Position numbers and translations under genes: made by a program
From: Terriglobia bacterium
GTDB lineage: Bacteria; Acidobacteriota; Terriglobia; Bryobacterales; Bryobacteraceae
NCBI GenBank assembly: GCA_021325235.1
Contig: JAJPHN010000009.1
Span: 86,459-150,458, forward strand
DNA length: 64,000 bases
Reading direction: 5' to 3'
Notes under the pieces: generated by a model
Database searches by the model: none
The model's input: the letters and a program-made list of their open reading frames with translations, nothing else
Told to the model about the DNA's origin: nothing
Shown here: positions 1 through 8,812 of the stretch, piece by piece
Layout: each line of letters begins with the position of its first letter
Position numbering within the stretch: position 1 is the first letter of the stretch

Positions 1-34
1 TTACCGCCGCGGAGTCCTGACCAGAAACCCGGGT

Positions 35-460
35 TTAGAAGAGTAGCCGGTAACGATGCCCGTCCTGATCCCGGCAGCCGCCCATGCCGTGAGTACTTCC
101 AACCAGAAATTCGCACGTCAACATCTTGCCTACACCGGTGAGAATGGCGGAGCCTTGTGCGGTGTCCGAAGTCCAACTTGAAAGCGTCTGCCCGGATCCA
201 GTAACAATCCGGCCGCCCCCGACCACACTCGAATAGACAGTGCCCCAGCCCGACGCGCCGCCACGCACGACAATGTATTGGCCTTCCATTTGGGTTCCGT
301 CGAGGTTTGCCCAAATCTTACCCGTAGTCTTGAAGATCGAGCGCGTGAACTCGAACGGCGTTGCCGTTCTGGTATCAAGCCGATACAGTGTACCCTTTGC
401 TCTCGGAAACGCGGGGATCACCAATACAGCTGCTAAAACAAGTGCTTTGATTGCCTTCAT
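35..460 (-). CDS. small exported protein of unknown function
   Basis: Predicted 141-residue exported protein. The frame is open further upstream, but I start it at the ATG at 460 because it opens directly into a signal peptide: MKAIK followed by a hydrophobic stretch ending near PRAKG. A purine-rich AAGAAGAGG precedes this ATG. The mature part is Gly/Ser/Thr-rich with two Cys near the end (LTCEFLV and GGCRDQDG) that could form a disulfide. It is probably a small beta-rich periplasmic protein or lipoprotein-like protein. I recognise no catalytic motif. It is a stand-alone gene upstream of, and in the same orientation as, the molybdopterin gene's 3' end, separated by about 200 bp in which I see nothing else. 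Confidence 0.6.
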   Translation of the reverse strand: MKAIKALVLAAVLVIPAFPRAKGTLYRLDTRTATPFEFTRSIFKTTGKIWANLDGTQMEGQYIVVRGGASGWGTVYSSVVGGGRIVTGSGQTLSSWTSDTAQGSAILTGVGKMLTCEFLVGSTHGMGGCRDQDGHRYRLLF

Positions 461-668
461 CCTCTTCTTATCGGTAGAAAACGTCAGAAGATGAGCAAAC
501 GTTCGTAATTTGGGTACTGTCGCCGGGCGGCTAGCCTGCATCATGCGGCAACAAACATACGAATGAATTCTGGGTCGGCTATACCATCCTGAGGTGTGCG
601 AGCGGGCCGTCTCAAAAAGCCAAGCCACGCCGCCTCGCTCGCGCCGTTCCGCTGTCCTTCGCCTGACT

Positions 669-2717
669 TCAGTCGCCCGCGCGTTCCACTTCCACCAGGC
701 AGTTATAAAAGGTCGGCCCGCCGCCCATATCCGTCAATCGCTGGCTGGTGAGCACGTTGACATTCTGGCGGTCCGGCGACTTCTTCGGCCAGCGCGTCGA
801 AGGAGTGCTCACCACACCCCGCGGCACGCTCTCCCGCACCCGCGCCGTTAGAAAACAACTGCCGCGCTGGTTGAAAATACGCACCCGGTCGCCCTCGGCA
901 ATCCCCCGCGCAGTCGCGTCCTCGGGATGCAGCGTCAGCCACGCTGTTTCTTCATCCACATCGTCTCGATTGCCAAACGTCGAGTTCATGCTGTTGTGGT
1001 TCTTGGCGGAAACCAGTTCCAGCGGGAAACGCGCCCGCAGCCGGCCGTCTCCATGCCGCGATTCCACCGGAGGCTCATACTGAATCGTCTCCGCCCGGAA
1101 TTCGCACTTGCCCGAAGCGGTCCCGAAGTTTCCGTTTGCAAACGGCAGAAACGGCTCGCCTTCCGAAGAAATGTTCAGCCGGATCGATCGCTCCCGCTCC
1201 AGCCGCTCGAGCGTGATTCCTTCAAAAAACGGATGGCGCGAATCGAGCATGCCGCGAATCATGTCGTCTTCCGATTCCTCGAAGCAAGGCTCGGCAAAAC
1301 CCATTCGCTTGGCCAGCTCGCGAAAAATCTCCACATTCGAGCGGCACTCGCCGGGCGCGGGCAATGCGGGCCGCGCCATCTGCAGATAATAATGCCCGTA
1401 CGCCAGATACACGTCCGTGTGCTCGAGAAACGTAGTCGAAGGCAAAACAATATCGGCGAAATCGGCCGTATCGGTCTGCATCTGTTCGATCACGACCGTG
1501 AACAATTCGTCCCGGCGCAATCCTCGCCGCACCGAATTCTGATCCGGTGCAATCGCCGCCGGATTCGAGCAGTAAACGAACAGCGCGTGAACCGCCGGAT
1601 CGCGCGTCTCATTGAGCAGCTGCCCGAGCGGCGCCATGTTGAGCAGCCGCGCTTCCCGCCCGAGCGCAATCTGCTGCAGATCGGGCCGCTGCAGATTTGC
1701 GTCATTGAACACAAACGCGCCCGATGTACTCAGCTGCAATCCGCCGCCCGCCTCCCGCCAGGAACCCGTCAGCACCGGCAGATACGAAATCAGCCGCACG
1801 CCCATCCCGCCGCGTTCCGAGCGCTGCATGCCGTAATTCAATCGAATCGCTGCCGGTCGCACCGTGGCATATTCGCGCGCCAGCATGACAATATCCTCAG
1901 CCGCAACGCCCGTCAGCGTCGAAGCCTGCGCCGGCGTAAATTCCTCCACCTTGCGCACAAGTTCCTCAAAGCCGTCTGTGTAGCGTGCTACATACTCCGC
2001 ATCGTACAGCTTTTCGCGGATGATCACGTGCATCATGCCTAGCGCGAGCGCCGCGTCCGTTCCGGGATAAATGAAAAAGTGCCGGTCCGCCAGTTCGCCG
2101 ACCTTCTGCTTGATCGGATCAATCGTGTAGAATCGTGCTCCGTTGCGCCGCGCCTCAACAATAAACGGCCACAAATGCACATTCGTCGCGAGGATGTTCG
2201 CGCCCCAGCCCAGAATCAGTTTGGAATGGCGAAACTGTTCGGGCTCGGTACCGTACTTCACTCCGAGCGCCGCCAGTAATCCCGCCCCGCCAGCGCTCGA
2301 ACAAATCGTCCGATCCAGCCGCGAGGCGCCGAGCCGGTGAAAGAATCGCCGGTCCATCCCGTTCGCGATCAGCTTCCCCATGGAGCCCGCATAGCTGTAC
2401 GGCAGAATCGCTTCCGGCCCGTGCTCCGCCGCGATACGCTTCAGCCGCTCGGCGATTTCGTCGAGCGCTTCGTCCCAGCTAATGCGCGCAAATCGCCCGT
2501 CGCCCTTTGCTCCCGTCCGCCGTAGCGGATACAGCAGGCGCTCCGTCGAATATTCGCGCTCCAGGTACTTCGCTACTTTGCCGCAGAGAAAGCCGCGCGT
2601 AATCGGATGCTCGGGATTGCCACGCAGCCGCGAGCCGCGTCCCGCTTCGTCTACATTGATCAGCAGCGAACAGCAGTCCGGACAGTCGAGCGCACAGACG
2701 GATTGCCGGACCATCAT
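669..2717 (-). CDS. molybdopterin-dependent oxidoreductase (DMSO reductase/formate dehydrogenase superfamily)
   Basis: About 682 residues. The N-terminus has the [4Fe-4S] ligands of the family: C8-x3-C12-x2-C15 and C45 (in GFLCGK). The bis-MGD oxidoreductase body follows, with the molybdenum-site segment RTICSSAGG and the C-terminal MGD-binding domain (LHPEDATARGIAEGDRVRIFN). The substrate cannot be read from the sequence. It has no Tat signal and no partner subunits nearby, so it is probably a cytoplasmic single-subunit enzyme. An AAGGAG box runs into two consecutive ATGs at 2717 and 2714 and overlaps the prmA stop codon, so translation is probably coupled to prmA. An upstream in-frame ATG at 2750 has no ribosome site. 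Confidence 0.85.
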   Translation of the reverse strand: MMVRQSVCALDCPDCCSLLINVDEAGRGSRLRGNPEHPITRGFLCGKVAKYLEREYSTERLLYPLRRTGAKGDGRFARISWDEALDEIAERLKRIAAEHGPEAILPYSYAGSMGKLIANGMDRRFFHRLGASRLDRTICSSAGGAGLLAALGVKYGTEPEQFRHSKLILGWGANILATNVHLWPFIVEARRNGARFYTIDPIKQKVGELADRHFFIYPGTDAALALGMMHVIIREKLYDAEYVARYTDGFEELVRKVEEFTPAQASTLTGVAAEDIVMLAREYATVRPAAIRLNYGMQRSERGGMGVRLISYLPVLTGSWREAGGGLQLSTSGAFVFNDANLQRPDLQQIALGREARLLNMAPLGQLLNETRDPAVHALFVYCSNPAAIAPDQNSVRRGLRRDELFTVVIEQMQTDTADFADIVLPSTTFLEHTDVYLAYGHYYLQMARPALPAPGECRSNVEIFRELAKRMGFAEPCFEESEDDMIRGMLDSRHPFFEGITLERLERERSIRLNISSEGEPFLPFANGNFGTASGKCEFRAETIQYEPPVESRHGDGRLRARFPLELVSAKNHNSMNSTFGNRDDVDEETAWLTLHPEDATARGIAEGDRVRIFNQRGSCFLTARVRESVPRGVVSTPSTRWPKKSPDRQNVNVLTSQRLTDMGGGPTFYNCLVEVERAGD

Positions 2718-2721
2718 CTCC

Positions 2722-3519
2722 TTACGATGATAGCCACCATTCCGCTGCATGCGTCAGCGGCTCGCGGGGAGCTGCGACCGTCATCGTCTCCGGACGGCAC
2801 ACCCAACACAGCCAGCCCTCGCGCTCGAACTCGCATTCCGCGACAAAACTCTGCGGCACCCGTTCCCGCGTGAAGCCGGTCACCAACAGCGTCCCGTTCC
2901 GCCGCGCCACGCGCTTCAGATCCCACGCCAGTGCTTCGAGTATCGGCGCCGTCAGATTCGCCACCACCAGGTCCGCCGCCTCCCCCTGCACCGCATCCGC
3001 CGAACCGGTAAACAAAGGCGTGCTCACCTGCCGCCGCGCCGTCCCAATCGCCTGCTCATCGATGTCGCAGCTGAAGACCTCGCGCGCGCCCAGCAGCCGC
3101 GCAGCCGCCCCCAGAATGCCGGATCCGCAGCCCACATCCAGCACCACGTCACCCGCCTTCAGATAGCGCTCCATCGCCTCGAGACAAAGCTGCGTGGTCT
3201 CGTGCCGCCCGGTTCCAAACGCCGCACCCGTCTCCAGTGGCAGCAGAACCCTCCCCGCCGGCGCCTCGCCACGAAACGAAGCCGGTACAATCAGCAAACG
3301 CCTTCCAACCGGAATCGGCTCCCAATCGGCGTCATCGCTCGCGACAACCTTAGCTTCTCCGCCGAATTCTCCGCCCAGATACGCCAGTTCGGCAGGCGTT
3401 CGGTCGTCCGCGAAATACGCACGCAGCCCCTGGTCATCTTCCAGCAGGCCCGCCGTGCCCGCCTCCCACAGCGATGCAATCAGCGTGTCATCATAACGCC
3501 GGAAAAGCAGCGACCACAA
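2722..3519 (-). CDS. prmA: ribosomal protein L11 methyltransferase PrmA
   Basis: 265 residues. It transfers methyl groups from S-adenosylmethionine to ribosomal protein L11 in the cytoplasm. The class I SAM-binding loop VLDVGCGSG lies at about 126-134, the acidic motif CDID at about 151-154, and the family signature VVANLTAPI near 185-193; FGTGRHETT near 101-109 is also typical of PrmA. The start is TTG, since no ATG is available at the conserved N-terminus. Only 30 bp separate it from the divergent M61 peptidase. The stop codon TAA lies inside the ribosome site of the downstream molybdopterin gene. Confidence 0.9.
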   Translation of the reverse strand: MWSLLFRRYDDTLIASLWEAGTAGLLEDDQGLRAYFADDRTPAELAYLGGEFGGEAKVVASDDADWEPIPVGRRLLIVPASFRGEAPAGRVLLPLETGAAFGTGRHETTQLCLEAMERYLKAGDVVLDVGCGSGILGAAARLLGAREVFSCDIDEQAIGTARRQVSTPLFTGSADAVQGEAADLVVANLTAPILEALAWDLKRVARRNGTLLVTGFTRERVPQSFVAECEFEREGWLCWVCRPETMTVAAPREPLTHAAEWWLSS

Positions 3520-3549
3520 GGCTTCAGTTTACTGTCACTATCCTGTAAG

Positions 3550-5430
3550 TTGAAGTTCTTTCCCGTCTTCTTCACCGCTTTCGCCGCTCTGGCAAGCGCC
3601 GCCGCACCCATCCGCCTGCAGCTCGATCTACGCGACGCACCGCGCAAAATCCTTCACGCCGAAATGAGCATACCGGTTCATCCCGGCCCCCTCACGCTGC
3701 TCTATCCGCAATGGATTCCGGGCGAGCACTCGCCCACCGGTCCCATCGACAACGCCGCCGGTCTCGTCATCTCAGCCGGTTCCCAGACACTCGCCTGGCG
3801 TCGCGACGACGTGAACATGTTCGCCATCCACGTCACCGTCCCGCCCGGCACCACCGAACTGAAAGCAAAGCTCGATTTTCTCGCCACCGCCGCTCCCTCG
3901 GGCTTTTCCGCAGGCGCCTCCACCGGACCCAACCTCGCCATCGTCAGCTGGAACGAAGTGGTCTTGTACCCGCAGGGCGAGCCCCCCGCCCAAATCCTCG
4001 TCCAGCCCTCTGTCCATCTCCCCGAAGGCTGGAAATACGGCACCGCACTCACCCCATCCTCTGAATCGGCCGCCCTCGTCGACTTTCAGACCGTCCCCCT
4101 CGACATGCTGATCGACTCCCCCGTGCTCGCCGGCCGCTTTTTCAAAGAAATTCCGCTCGCTCCCGAAATCACACCGAAGCACTTCGTCGATCTCGCCGCC
4201 GATGGTCCCGAAGACCTAAACATCTCCGCCGAGCGCATCGACGCCTGGAGCAATCTCGTGCGCGAAACCGGAGCCCTCTACCGCTCACGGCATTACAACA
4301 GCTACCACTTCCTCGTCACCCTCAGCGACAGCGTCGCGCACTTTGGCCTCGAGCATCATCAATCAAGCGACGACCGCGTCGAAGCCCGAGGTTTTGTCGA
4401 CGACGATGCCGCCATGCTCAACGGCGATCTTCTCCCGCACGAATTCACCCACTCCTGGAACGGCAAATATCGCCGTCCCGCCGGACTCGCCACCGGCAAC
4501 TACAGCGACCCCATGAAAGGCGATCTGCTCTGGGTCTATGAGGGGCTCACGCAATATCTCGGCGATGTGCTCGCCGCCCGCAGCGGCATCTGGACCGCCG
4601 ACCAGTACCGCGCCTATCTCGCCGCCTCCGCCGCTGAAATGGATCATCGCCCCGGCCGCACCTGGCGCGATCTGGAAGATACCGCCGTCGCCGCGCAGAT
4701 TCTCTATTCCACCAGCCAGCAGTGGGACAACTGGCGCCGCTCCGTCGATTACTACCCGGAAGGCGAGCTCATCTGGCTTGATGCCGACACGACCATTCGC
4801 AAGCTCACCCACGACAAAAAATCGCTCAACGATTTCTGTGCCGTTTTTCTCGGACTCGGCGGCAACACCCAGCCCGAAGTCGTCCCCTACACCTTCGATC
4901 AGCTCGTCGCCACTCTCAACTCCGTCACGCCTTACGACTGGGCCGGCTTCCTGCGCGAGCGCGTCACTTCCAAATCGCCCCACGCGCCTCTCGGCGGAAT
5001 CACCGCCGCCGGTTACCACATCGAGTATCAGCCGGAGCCAAACGAGTACACCCGCGCCGAAGAGAGCCACGATCGCGGCGTCAACGCCTGGTATTCGCTC
5101 GGCTTCCGCGCCACCGACAACGTCATCGACGACGTACTCGTCGGCTCCCCGGCTTACAACGCCGGCCTCGGACCCGAAATGCGCATCGTCGCCGTCAACG
5201 GCCGCCGCGCCAGCGACGAACTTTTGAAGCGTGCGATTCGCGATACCAAAGCAAACGGTCCCGCAGTCGAGCTCATCCTCGAAAACAACGGCTTCTTCAA
5301 AACCGTGAAAATCGATTACCAGGGCGGCGAGCGCTATCCGCACCTGGTTCGCGATAAAAACCAGCCGGATCTGCTGGAACAGATCCTGAAACCGCTCGCC
5401 CGCCACGAAACCCGCGCCAGCCTCGAATAG
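3550..5430 (+). CDS. M61-family glycyl aminopeptidase-like metallopeptidase with PDZ domain
   Basis: 626 residues. It is probably a secreted or periplasmic zinc peptidase. The zinc motif HEFTH is at 297-301 (context LLPHEFTHSWNGK) and the third ligand Glu is at about 331 in YEGLTQYLGD, which is the M61 arrangement. The N-terminus after a TTG codon is a signal peptide (KLKFFPVFF through LASAAA). The M61 N-terminal beta domain follows, and the C-terminal ~120 residues (VLVGSPAYNAGLGPEMRIVAVNG) are a PDZ domain. The open frame extends upstream across prmA antisense, but the signal peptide fixes the start near 3550. There is no strong ribosome site. Confidence 0.88.
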   Translation: MKFFPVFFTAFAALASAAAPIRLQLDLRDAPRKILHAEMSIPVHPGPLTLLYPQWIPGEHSPTGPIDNAAGLVISAGSQTLAWRRDDVNMFAIHVTVPPGTTELKAKLDFLATAAPSGFSAGASTGPNLAIVSWNEVVLYPQGEPPAQILVQPSVHLPEGWKYGTALTPSSESAALVDFQTVPLDMLIDSPVLAGRFFKEIPLAPEITPKHFVDLAADGPEDLNISAERIDAWSNLVRETGALYRSRHYNSYHFLVTLSDSVAHFGLEHHQSSDDRVEARGFVDDDAAMLNGDLLPHEFTHSWNGKYRRPAGLATGNYSDPMKGDLLWVYEGLTQYLGDVLAARSGIWTADQYRAYLAASAAEMDHRPGRTWRDLEDTAVAAQILYSTSQQWDNWRRSVDYYPEGELIWLDADTTIRKLTHDKKSLNDFCAVFLGLGGNTQPEVVPYTFDQLVATLNSVTPYDWAGFLRERVTSKSPHAPLGGITAAGYHIEYQPEPNEYTRAEESHDRGVNAWYSLGFRATDNVIDDVLVGSPAYNAGLGPEMRIVAVNGRRASDELLKRAIRDTKANGPAVELILENNGFFKTVKIDYQGGERYPHLVRDKNQPDLLEQILKPLARHETRASLE

Positions 5431-5463
5431 CGCGAGGCGCTCAGCCCGTTACTCTGGTCTCAA

Positions 5464-6351
5464 ATGGAGTTTTTGACGATCGACACTTGGCCGCCCGCAT
5501 CGCTGACCGATTACCGGCCGCAGCTCGAAACCGGCAACGTTCTCTATTTCCCAACAACTCCCTTTTCATTCCCGGCCGAATCCCAGGATTTCCTGCGCAG
5601 CCTCGATTTCGCCGGCAAAGCGATTCACAAGAACATCGCCTATCGTCCGGCCAGCGACCGCGTCACCGGCTTCGAAGGCACACCCGAGCAGCAACAGCAT
5701 CTCCTCGCCGTCATGCGCGACTACTCGCGCACCGTCATCGCCTTCACCGCTTCTCTCCTGCCCGAATATGCCGCCGCCTGGAAGCTCGACTACGCCAGCT
5801 TCCGTCCCCTCGAAGAGAGCAGCCGCGACTTGCCCGTCAACAAGCGCAACGATCTCCTGCACACCGACGCTTTCCCATCACGCCCCACCCACGGCGATCT
5901 CATTCTGCGCGTCTTCACCAACATCCATCCTTCCAAGACTCGCAACTGGATCACCACCGATCCCTTCCCCGCTCTGGCCGAGAAATACGCACGCGCCGCC
6001 GGCCTCGACCGCATCGCCGCCAATACCTGGAGCGAACCGGCCGCCCGCGTTCTTCATTCCATTGGTCTCCCGGTCGTGCCGCGGTCGCCCTACGACCGCT
6101 TCATGCTTCACTTCCACGAGTACCTGAAGCGCAACACCGATTTTCAGCAGAACTGTCCCAAGTACCGCTTCGACTTCCCGCCCGGTTCCACCTGGCTCAC
6201 CTTTACCGATGTCCTGCCGCACTCCGTCCACTCCGGCCAGCATGCCCTGGAGCAGACCTTCATCATCTCGAAGAGCTCTCTGTCGCGCGCCGAAAATGCC
6301 CCAGTGCGCATCCTCGAGCGCCTCTACGGCAAACCCCTGGTCGCCGCCTGA
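5464..6351 (+). CDS. kdoO: Kdo hydroxylase-like Fe(II)/2-oxoglutarate dioxygenase
   Basis: 295 residues. It resembles the Kdo hydroxylase family, which 3-hydroxylates the Kdo sugar of lipid A-core using Fe(II), O2 and 2-oxoglutarate, as characterised in Burkholderia and Yersinia. The metal-binding HxD is at H133/D135 (LLHTDAF), and the distal His lies in the cluster HSVHSGQH at 253-260, followed by LEQTFII. The length matches the family. It begins 33 bp after the M61 gene in the same direction. If the function holds, the cell makes Kdo-containing lipopolysaccharide and modifies its inner core. The family assignment is good; the substrate is inferred. Confidence 0.8.
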   Translation: MEFLTIDTWPPASLTDYRPQLETGNVLYFPTTPFSFPAESQDFLRSLDFAGKAIHKNIAYRPASDRVTGFEGTPEQQQHLLAVMRDYSRTVIAFTASLLPEYAAAWKLDYASFRPLEESSRDLPVNKRNDLLHTDAFPSRPTHGDLILRVFTNIHPSKTRNWITTDPFPALAEKYARAAGLDRIAANTWSEPAARVLHSIGLPVVPRSPYDRFMLHFHEYLKRNTDFQQNCPKYRFDFPPGSTWLTFTDVLPHSVHSGQHALEQTFIISKSSLSRAENAPVRILERLYGKPLVAA

Positions 6352-6369
6352 ACCGCGCCGAAGTGGCGT

Positions 6370-7206
6370 TTAGCGCGTCGGTGCCGGCCCGCCCAGTGCG
6401 ATTCCCGCGCGCTCCGTAGCCACGCCTTTGCCCTTCTCCGCACCCTTCACTGCCACCTTCGGCGTCGTCGACGGGTCACCATACAGCACGATCACCGAAA
6501 TCCGCCGGTTCGACGGATCCTCCGGATTTTGCGCATTGCGCAGGCTCTGGTCGGCGTACCCGCGCACCTGCTTGATCTGATCAGCCCGAATCCCGTGCTC
6601 CTGCATCAGTTTGCGCGCCTCGTTCGCCCGGTCGGTCGAGAGCTCCCAGTTGCTGTAGCCCTTCGCTCCAGCATAAGGAACCGCATCCGTATGGCCTTCG
6701 ATCACAACCGCGTTCGGCAACGATCCAAGTTGTGACCCGAGCACTCCCACCGCTTCAACCCCCAGTTCGGTCGGTTTCGCGCTCCCCGATTCAAAGAAAA
6801 CGCCCTTGGAATTCTCCACCAGCTCAATACGCAGACCTTCGCCCGTGATCGTCATCGTGATCTGGTCTTTCAGCTTCTCGATCGCCGGCAGCGATTTGAA
6901 CGCCTGCTCCAGCTTGGCCTTCAAATTCCGCATATCGTCGATGGAAAGGAACATCGACTTCCCCGAACCGGTCAGCCCGCCGCTCCCCACCTCGTGCTTC
7001 TTGCCTTGCGGATCCAGAAAGTAGGCCGCAATCGATTGCTTGACCTGTTCGCTGCTCGCCATCAGCCACAGAACGATGAACAGCGCCATCATGGCCGTCA
7101 CGAAGTCTGCATAGGCCACTTTCCACGCGCCGCCGTGATGTCCGGCATGGTGAGCCGCCTTCTTCTTGATAATGATGATCGGTTGAGCGGATGACGATTG
7201 TGGCAA
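6370..7206 (-). CDS. motB: flagellar motor stator protein MotB / OmpA-like
   Basis: 278 residues. It anchors the stator to peptidoglycan and supplies the proton channel of the flagellar motor. The single membrane helix VAYADFVTAMMALFIVLWLM at about 30-49 carries the channel Asp (D34). A plug/linker follows, then an OmpA-like peptidoglycan-binding domain with IEGHTDAVP and SNWELSTDRA. No motA is adjacent, so it is an orphan gene in this window. The start is TTG, preceded by AGGGA and a sigma-28-like promoter placed so that the leader would be only about 15 nt. The Lys/His-rich cytoplasmic N-terminus (IIIIKKKAAHHAGHH) is typical of MotB. Confidence 0.9.
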   Translation of the reverse strand: MPQSSSAQPIIIIKKKAAHHAGHHGGAWKVAYADFVTAMMALFIVLWLMASSEQVKQSIAAYFLDPQGKKHEVGSGGLTGSGKSMFLSIDDMRNLKAKLEQAFKSLPAIEKLKDQITMTITGEGLRIELVENSKGVFFESGSAKPTELGVEAVGVLGSQLGSLPNAVVIEGHTDAVPYAGAKGYSNWELSTDRANEARKLMQEHGIRADQIKQVRGYADQSLRNAQNPEDPSNRRISVIVLYGDPSTTPKVAVKGAEKGKGVATERAGIALGGPAPTR

Positions 7207-7228
7207 GCGATTCTTATTCCCTGCGAAT

Positions 7229-7256
7229 CCATCGGCAGTCCCTCGCCCGGACTTTA
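7229..7256 (-). promoter_or_regulatory. candidate sigma-28 (FliA) promoter for motB
   Basis: On the minus strand, TAAAGTCC (7256-7249) and GCCGATGG (7236-7229) are separated by 12 bp. The flagellar sigma-28 consensus is TAAAGTTT-N11-GCCGATAA, so each box matches 6 of 8 with spacing one longer than ideal. It lies 23 bp upstream of the motB TTG start. Confidence 0.55.
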
Positions 7257-7359
7257 GCCCCGGCGCAGCTTACCGACCCGCCCGTTACGCACCCACACCC
7301 CCGCTTAACCGAACCGCGACCAAACCGAGCCGCGACGAAAAGGAGCGGTCCCCAACCAC

Positions 7360-7983
7360 CTAATACTTCCGCATCACCGCCAGCACCCGCCCCTGAATCT
7401 GCAAATTCGCCGGATCCACATAAATCGGCGCCATGCTCGCATTGGCCGGCTGCAGCCGCACCCGCCCGTCGGCTTCCAGATAGTAGCGCTTCAGCGTCGC
7501 TTCCGTGTTGTCCACCAGCGCCACCACGATTTCCCCATTCCGCACGCTGTTAGTCTTCTCCACCAGCACGTAATCGCCGCTGCAGATGTGGTCCTCGATC
7601 ATGGAATCGCCCCGCACCTCCAGCGCGAACGTGTTCCCATCCGCGGCAAAATCCGAGAAGTGCAGCACCTCCGGGTTCGGAATCGCCTCCACCGGCGCAC
7701 CCGCGGCAATCCGGCCCAACAGCGGAACGCTCGGCGCCGCACTGATTCGCTCCGGCGATTGCTCCCGGAAAAATCTGTCGCTCACTTCCAGCGAGCGGCT
7801 ATGGTTGTAGTTGCGCTTAAGATACTGCTTCGTCTCGAGCGCCTGAATGTGCTTGTGCACCGTCGCAAGCGATGCCAGGCCCAGCCCCGAGGCGATCTCC
7901 TCGTAGCTCGGGCTGTAGCCGTGCTGGCGGATGAACCCGGCCAGAAAGTCCATCAGCTCTTTCTGCCTTCGTGTAAGCGCCAT
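7360..7983 (-). CDS. lexA: SOS repressor LexA
   Basis: 207 residues. It represses DNA-damage genes and self-cleaves when bound to RecA filaments. The winged-helix DNA-binding domain spans about 1-65 (TRRQKELMDFL through YLKRNY). The cleavage site is A94-G95 (RIAAGAP), the catalytic Ser is S127 (GDSMIEDHI) and the Lys is K165 (ATLKRYY). All three are intact, so the protein should be cleavable. A strong GGGAGGAAGC precedes the ATG. I could not recognise a standard LexA box (CTG-N10-CAG, GAAC-N4-GTTC or GTTC-N7-GTTC) in the 149 bp upstream. The ku gene is 1.8 kb away but not linked. Confidence 0.95.
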   Translation of the reverse strand: MALTRRQKELMDFLAGFIRQHGYSPSYEEIASGLGLASLATVHKHIQALETKQYLKRNYNHSRSLEVSDRFFREQSPERISAAPSVPLLGRIAAGAPVEAIPNPEVLHFSDFAADGNTFALEVRGDSMIEDHICSGDYVLVEKTNSVRNGEIVVALVDNTEATLKRYYLEADGRVRLQPANASMAPIYVDPANLQIQGRVLAVMRKY

Positions 7984-8132
7984 GCTTCCTCCCTATCTGT
8001 AAGTTTTGGCGAATAAACAACGAAAGTCAACCGCTGAGGCCAAAGTGGCCGGGAAAAAAACGAAAACTGCCCGCTAACCGGACATCTTTACGAGATACTC
8101 CGCAAACGGTGTTGTCTATAAGACGTTAGAGC

Positions 8133-8567
8133 ATGACTGACAAAGTCGTACTTTACGTCGAGGACGAGGACGCGGCCTGGATGTTGTTCGAGTCCGCGGT
8201 CAAGAGCGCCCGTCTGCCCATCCACCTCTATCGGGCCTCGGATGGCGAAGAGGCACTCTCCTTCCTTCGCTCCACCCGCAACGGCAACGATAGCCTTCGA
8301 CCCGATCTGCTCATCCTCGATCTCGGCCTTCCTCGTAAGGACGGCTGGGAGCTGCTCAACGAGATCCGCGCTGATCCACAGCTCAATAACATCCCGATCG
8401 TCGTTTTCACCTCGTCCGCCATGCCCGGTGACATGCGCCGAACCATGGAACTCGGCGCACACGCCTACGTCACCAAGCCCTTCACCTACGACGATTTCCT
8501 CAAAGCCGTCGATATCGTCTGTTCGTACCTGCCGCCAGGCGCGAAAGCGGCCAAAAACCAGCCCTAA
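8133..8567 (+). CDS. single-domain response regulator (CheY/Rcp1-like)
   Basis: 144 residues comprising only a receiver domain. The acidic pair is in VEDED (9-13), the phosphoacceptor is D63 (ILDLGLPRKDG), the conserved Thr/Ser is near 93-94 (VFTSS) and the Lys is at 115 (TKPF). The insertion RSTRNGNDSLRPDLLILDLGLP is typical of Rcp1-type regulators that receive phosphate from phytochrome-like or hybrid histidine kinases. There is no cognate kinase or output domain in the window. A TATAAG at 8117-8122 could be its -10 box. Its stop codon overlaps the 3' end of the convergent fmdB-like gene by 4 bp. Confidence 0.9.
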   Translation: MTDKVVLYVEDEDAAWMLFESAVKSARLPIHLYRASDGEEALSFLRSTRNGNDSLRPDLLILDLGLPRKDGWELLNEIRADPQLNNIPIVVFTSSAMPGDMRRTMELGAHAYVTKPFTYDDFLKAVDIVCSYLPPGAKAAKNQP

Positions 8568-8812
8568 TTGAAGTTCATTCTGCAGGCTCCGCTGCCGCAG
8601 AAGTCCGATCCGCACATCCCGCTGCCGCATCCGGCTTCCGCTTGCGAGGCCCCCGTTTTTCCCCCCGCATGGGCCGCAAAGGTGGAATATTCGGTCGTCA
8701 GATGATCGGTCCCGCACGCCGGACACCGCACGCCATCTGCCTCTGAAGCCCGCCGCACCAGTTGTTCGAAGCGCTTGCCGCAATCGTCACACGAGTATTC
8801 GAAGATCGGCAT
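8564..8812 (-). CDS. FmdB-family zinc ribbon protein with Cys/Gly-rich tail
   Basis: 82 residues. The N-terminal FmdB/CxxC_CxxC putative regulatory zinc ribbon has cysteine pairs C8-x2-C11 (YSCDDCGKRF) and C30-x2-C33 (RCPACG). A low-complexity tail follows with four further Cys among Gly/Ser (GCGSGMCGSDFCGSGACR). The family is widespread and of uncertain role; the tail may bind metal but is also common in relatives. It converges on the response regulator and overlaps it by 4 bp. Confidence 0.85.
   Translation of the reverse strand: MPIFEYSCDDCGKRFEQLVRRASEADGVRCPACGTDHLTTEYSTFAAHAGGKTGASQAEAGCGSGMCGSDFCGSGACRMNFN

Noticed and set aside
35..628. Longer 197-residue version of the first gene starting at 628
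   Set aside because: The extension lacks a signal sequence or ribosome site; a signal peptide begins at the ATG at 460.
927..2042. Long plus-strand open frame antisense to the molybdopterin oxidoreductase
   Set aside because: Arg/His/Pro-rich translation with no motif; a mirror of the codon bias of the real gene on the other strand.
4363..5406. 347-codon minus-strand open frame opposite the M61 peptidase
   Set aside because: The M61 gene has a complete zinc motif and PDZ domain; the antisense translation is Gly/Val/Ala-rich without recognisable features.
7984..8132. LexA box upstream of lexA
   Set aside because: None of the common LexA operator types (CTG-N10-CAG, GAAC-N4-GTTC, GTTC-N7-GTTC) could be recognised by eye.
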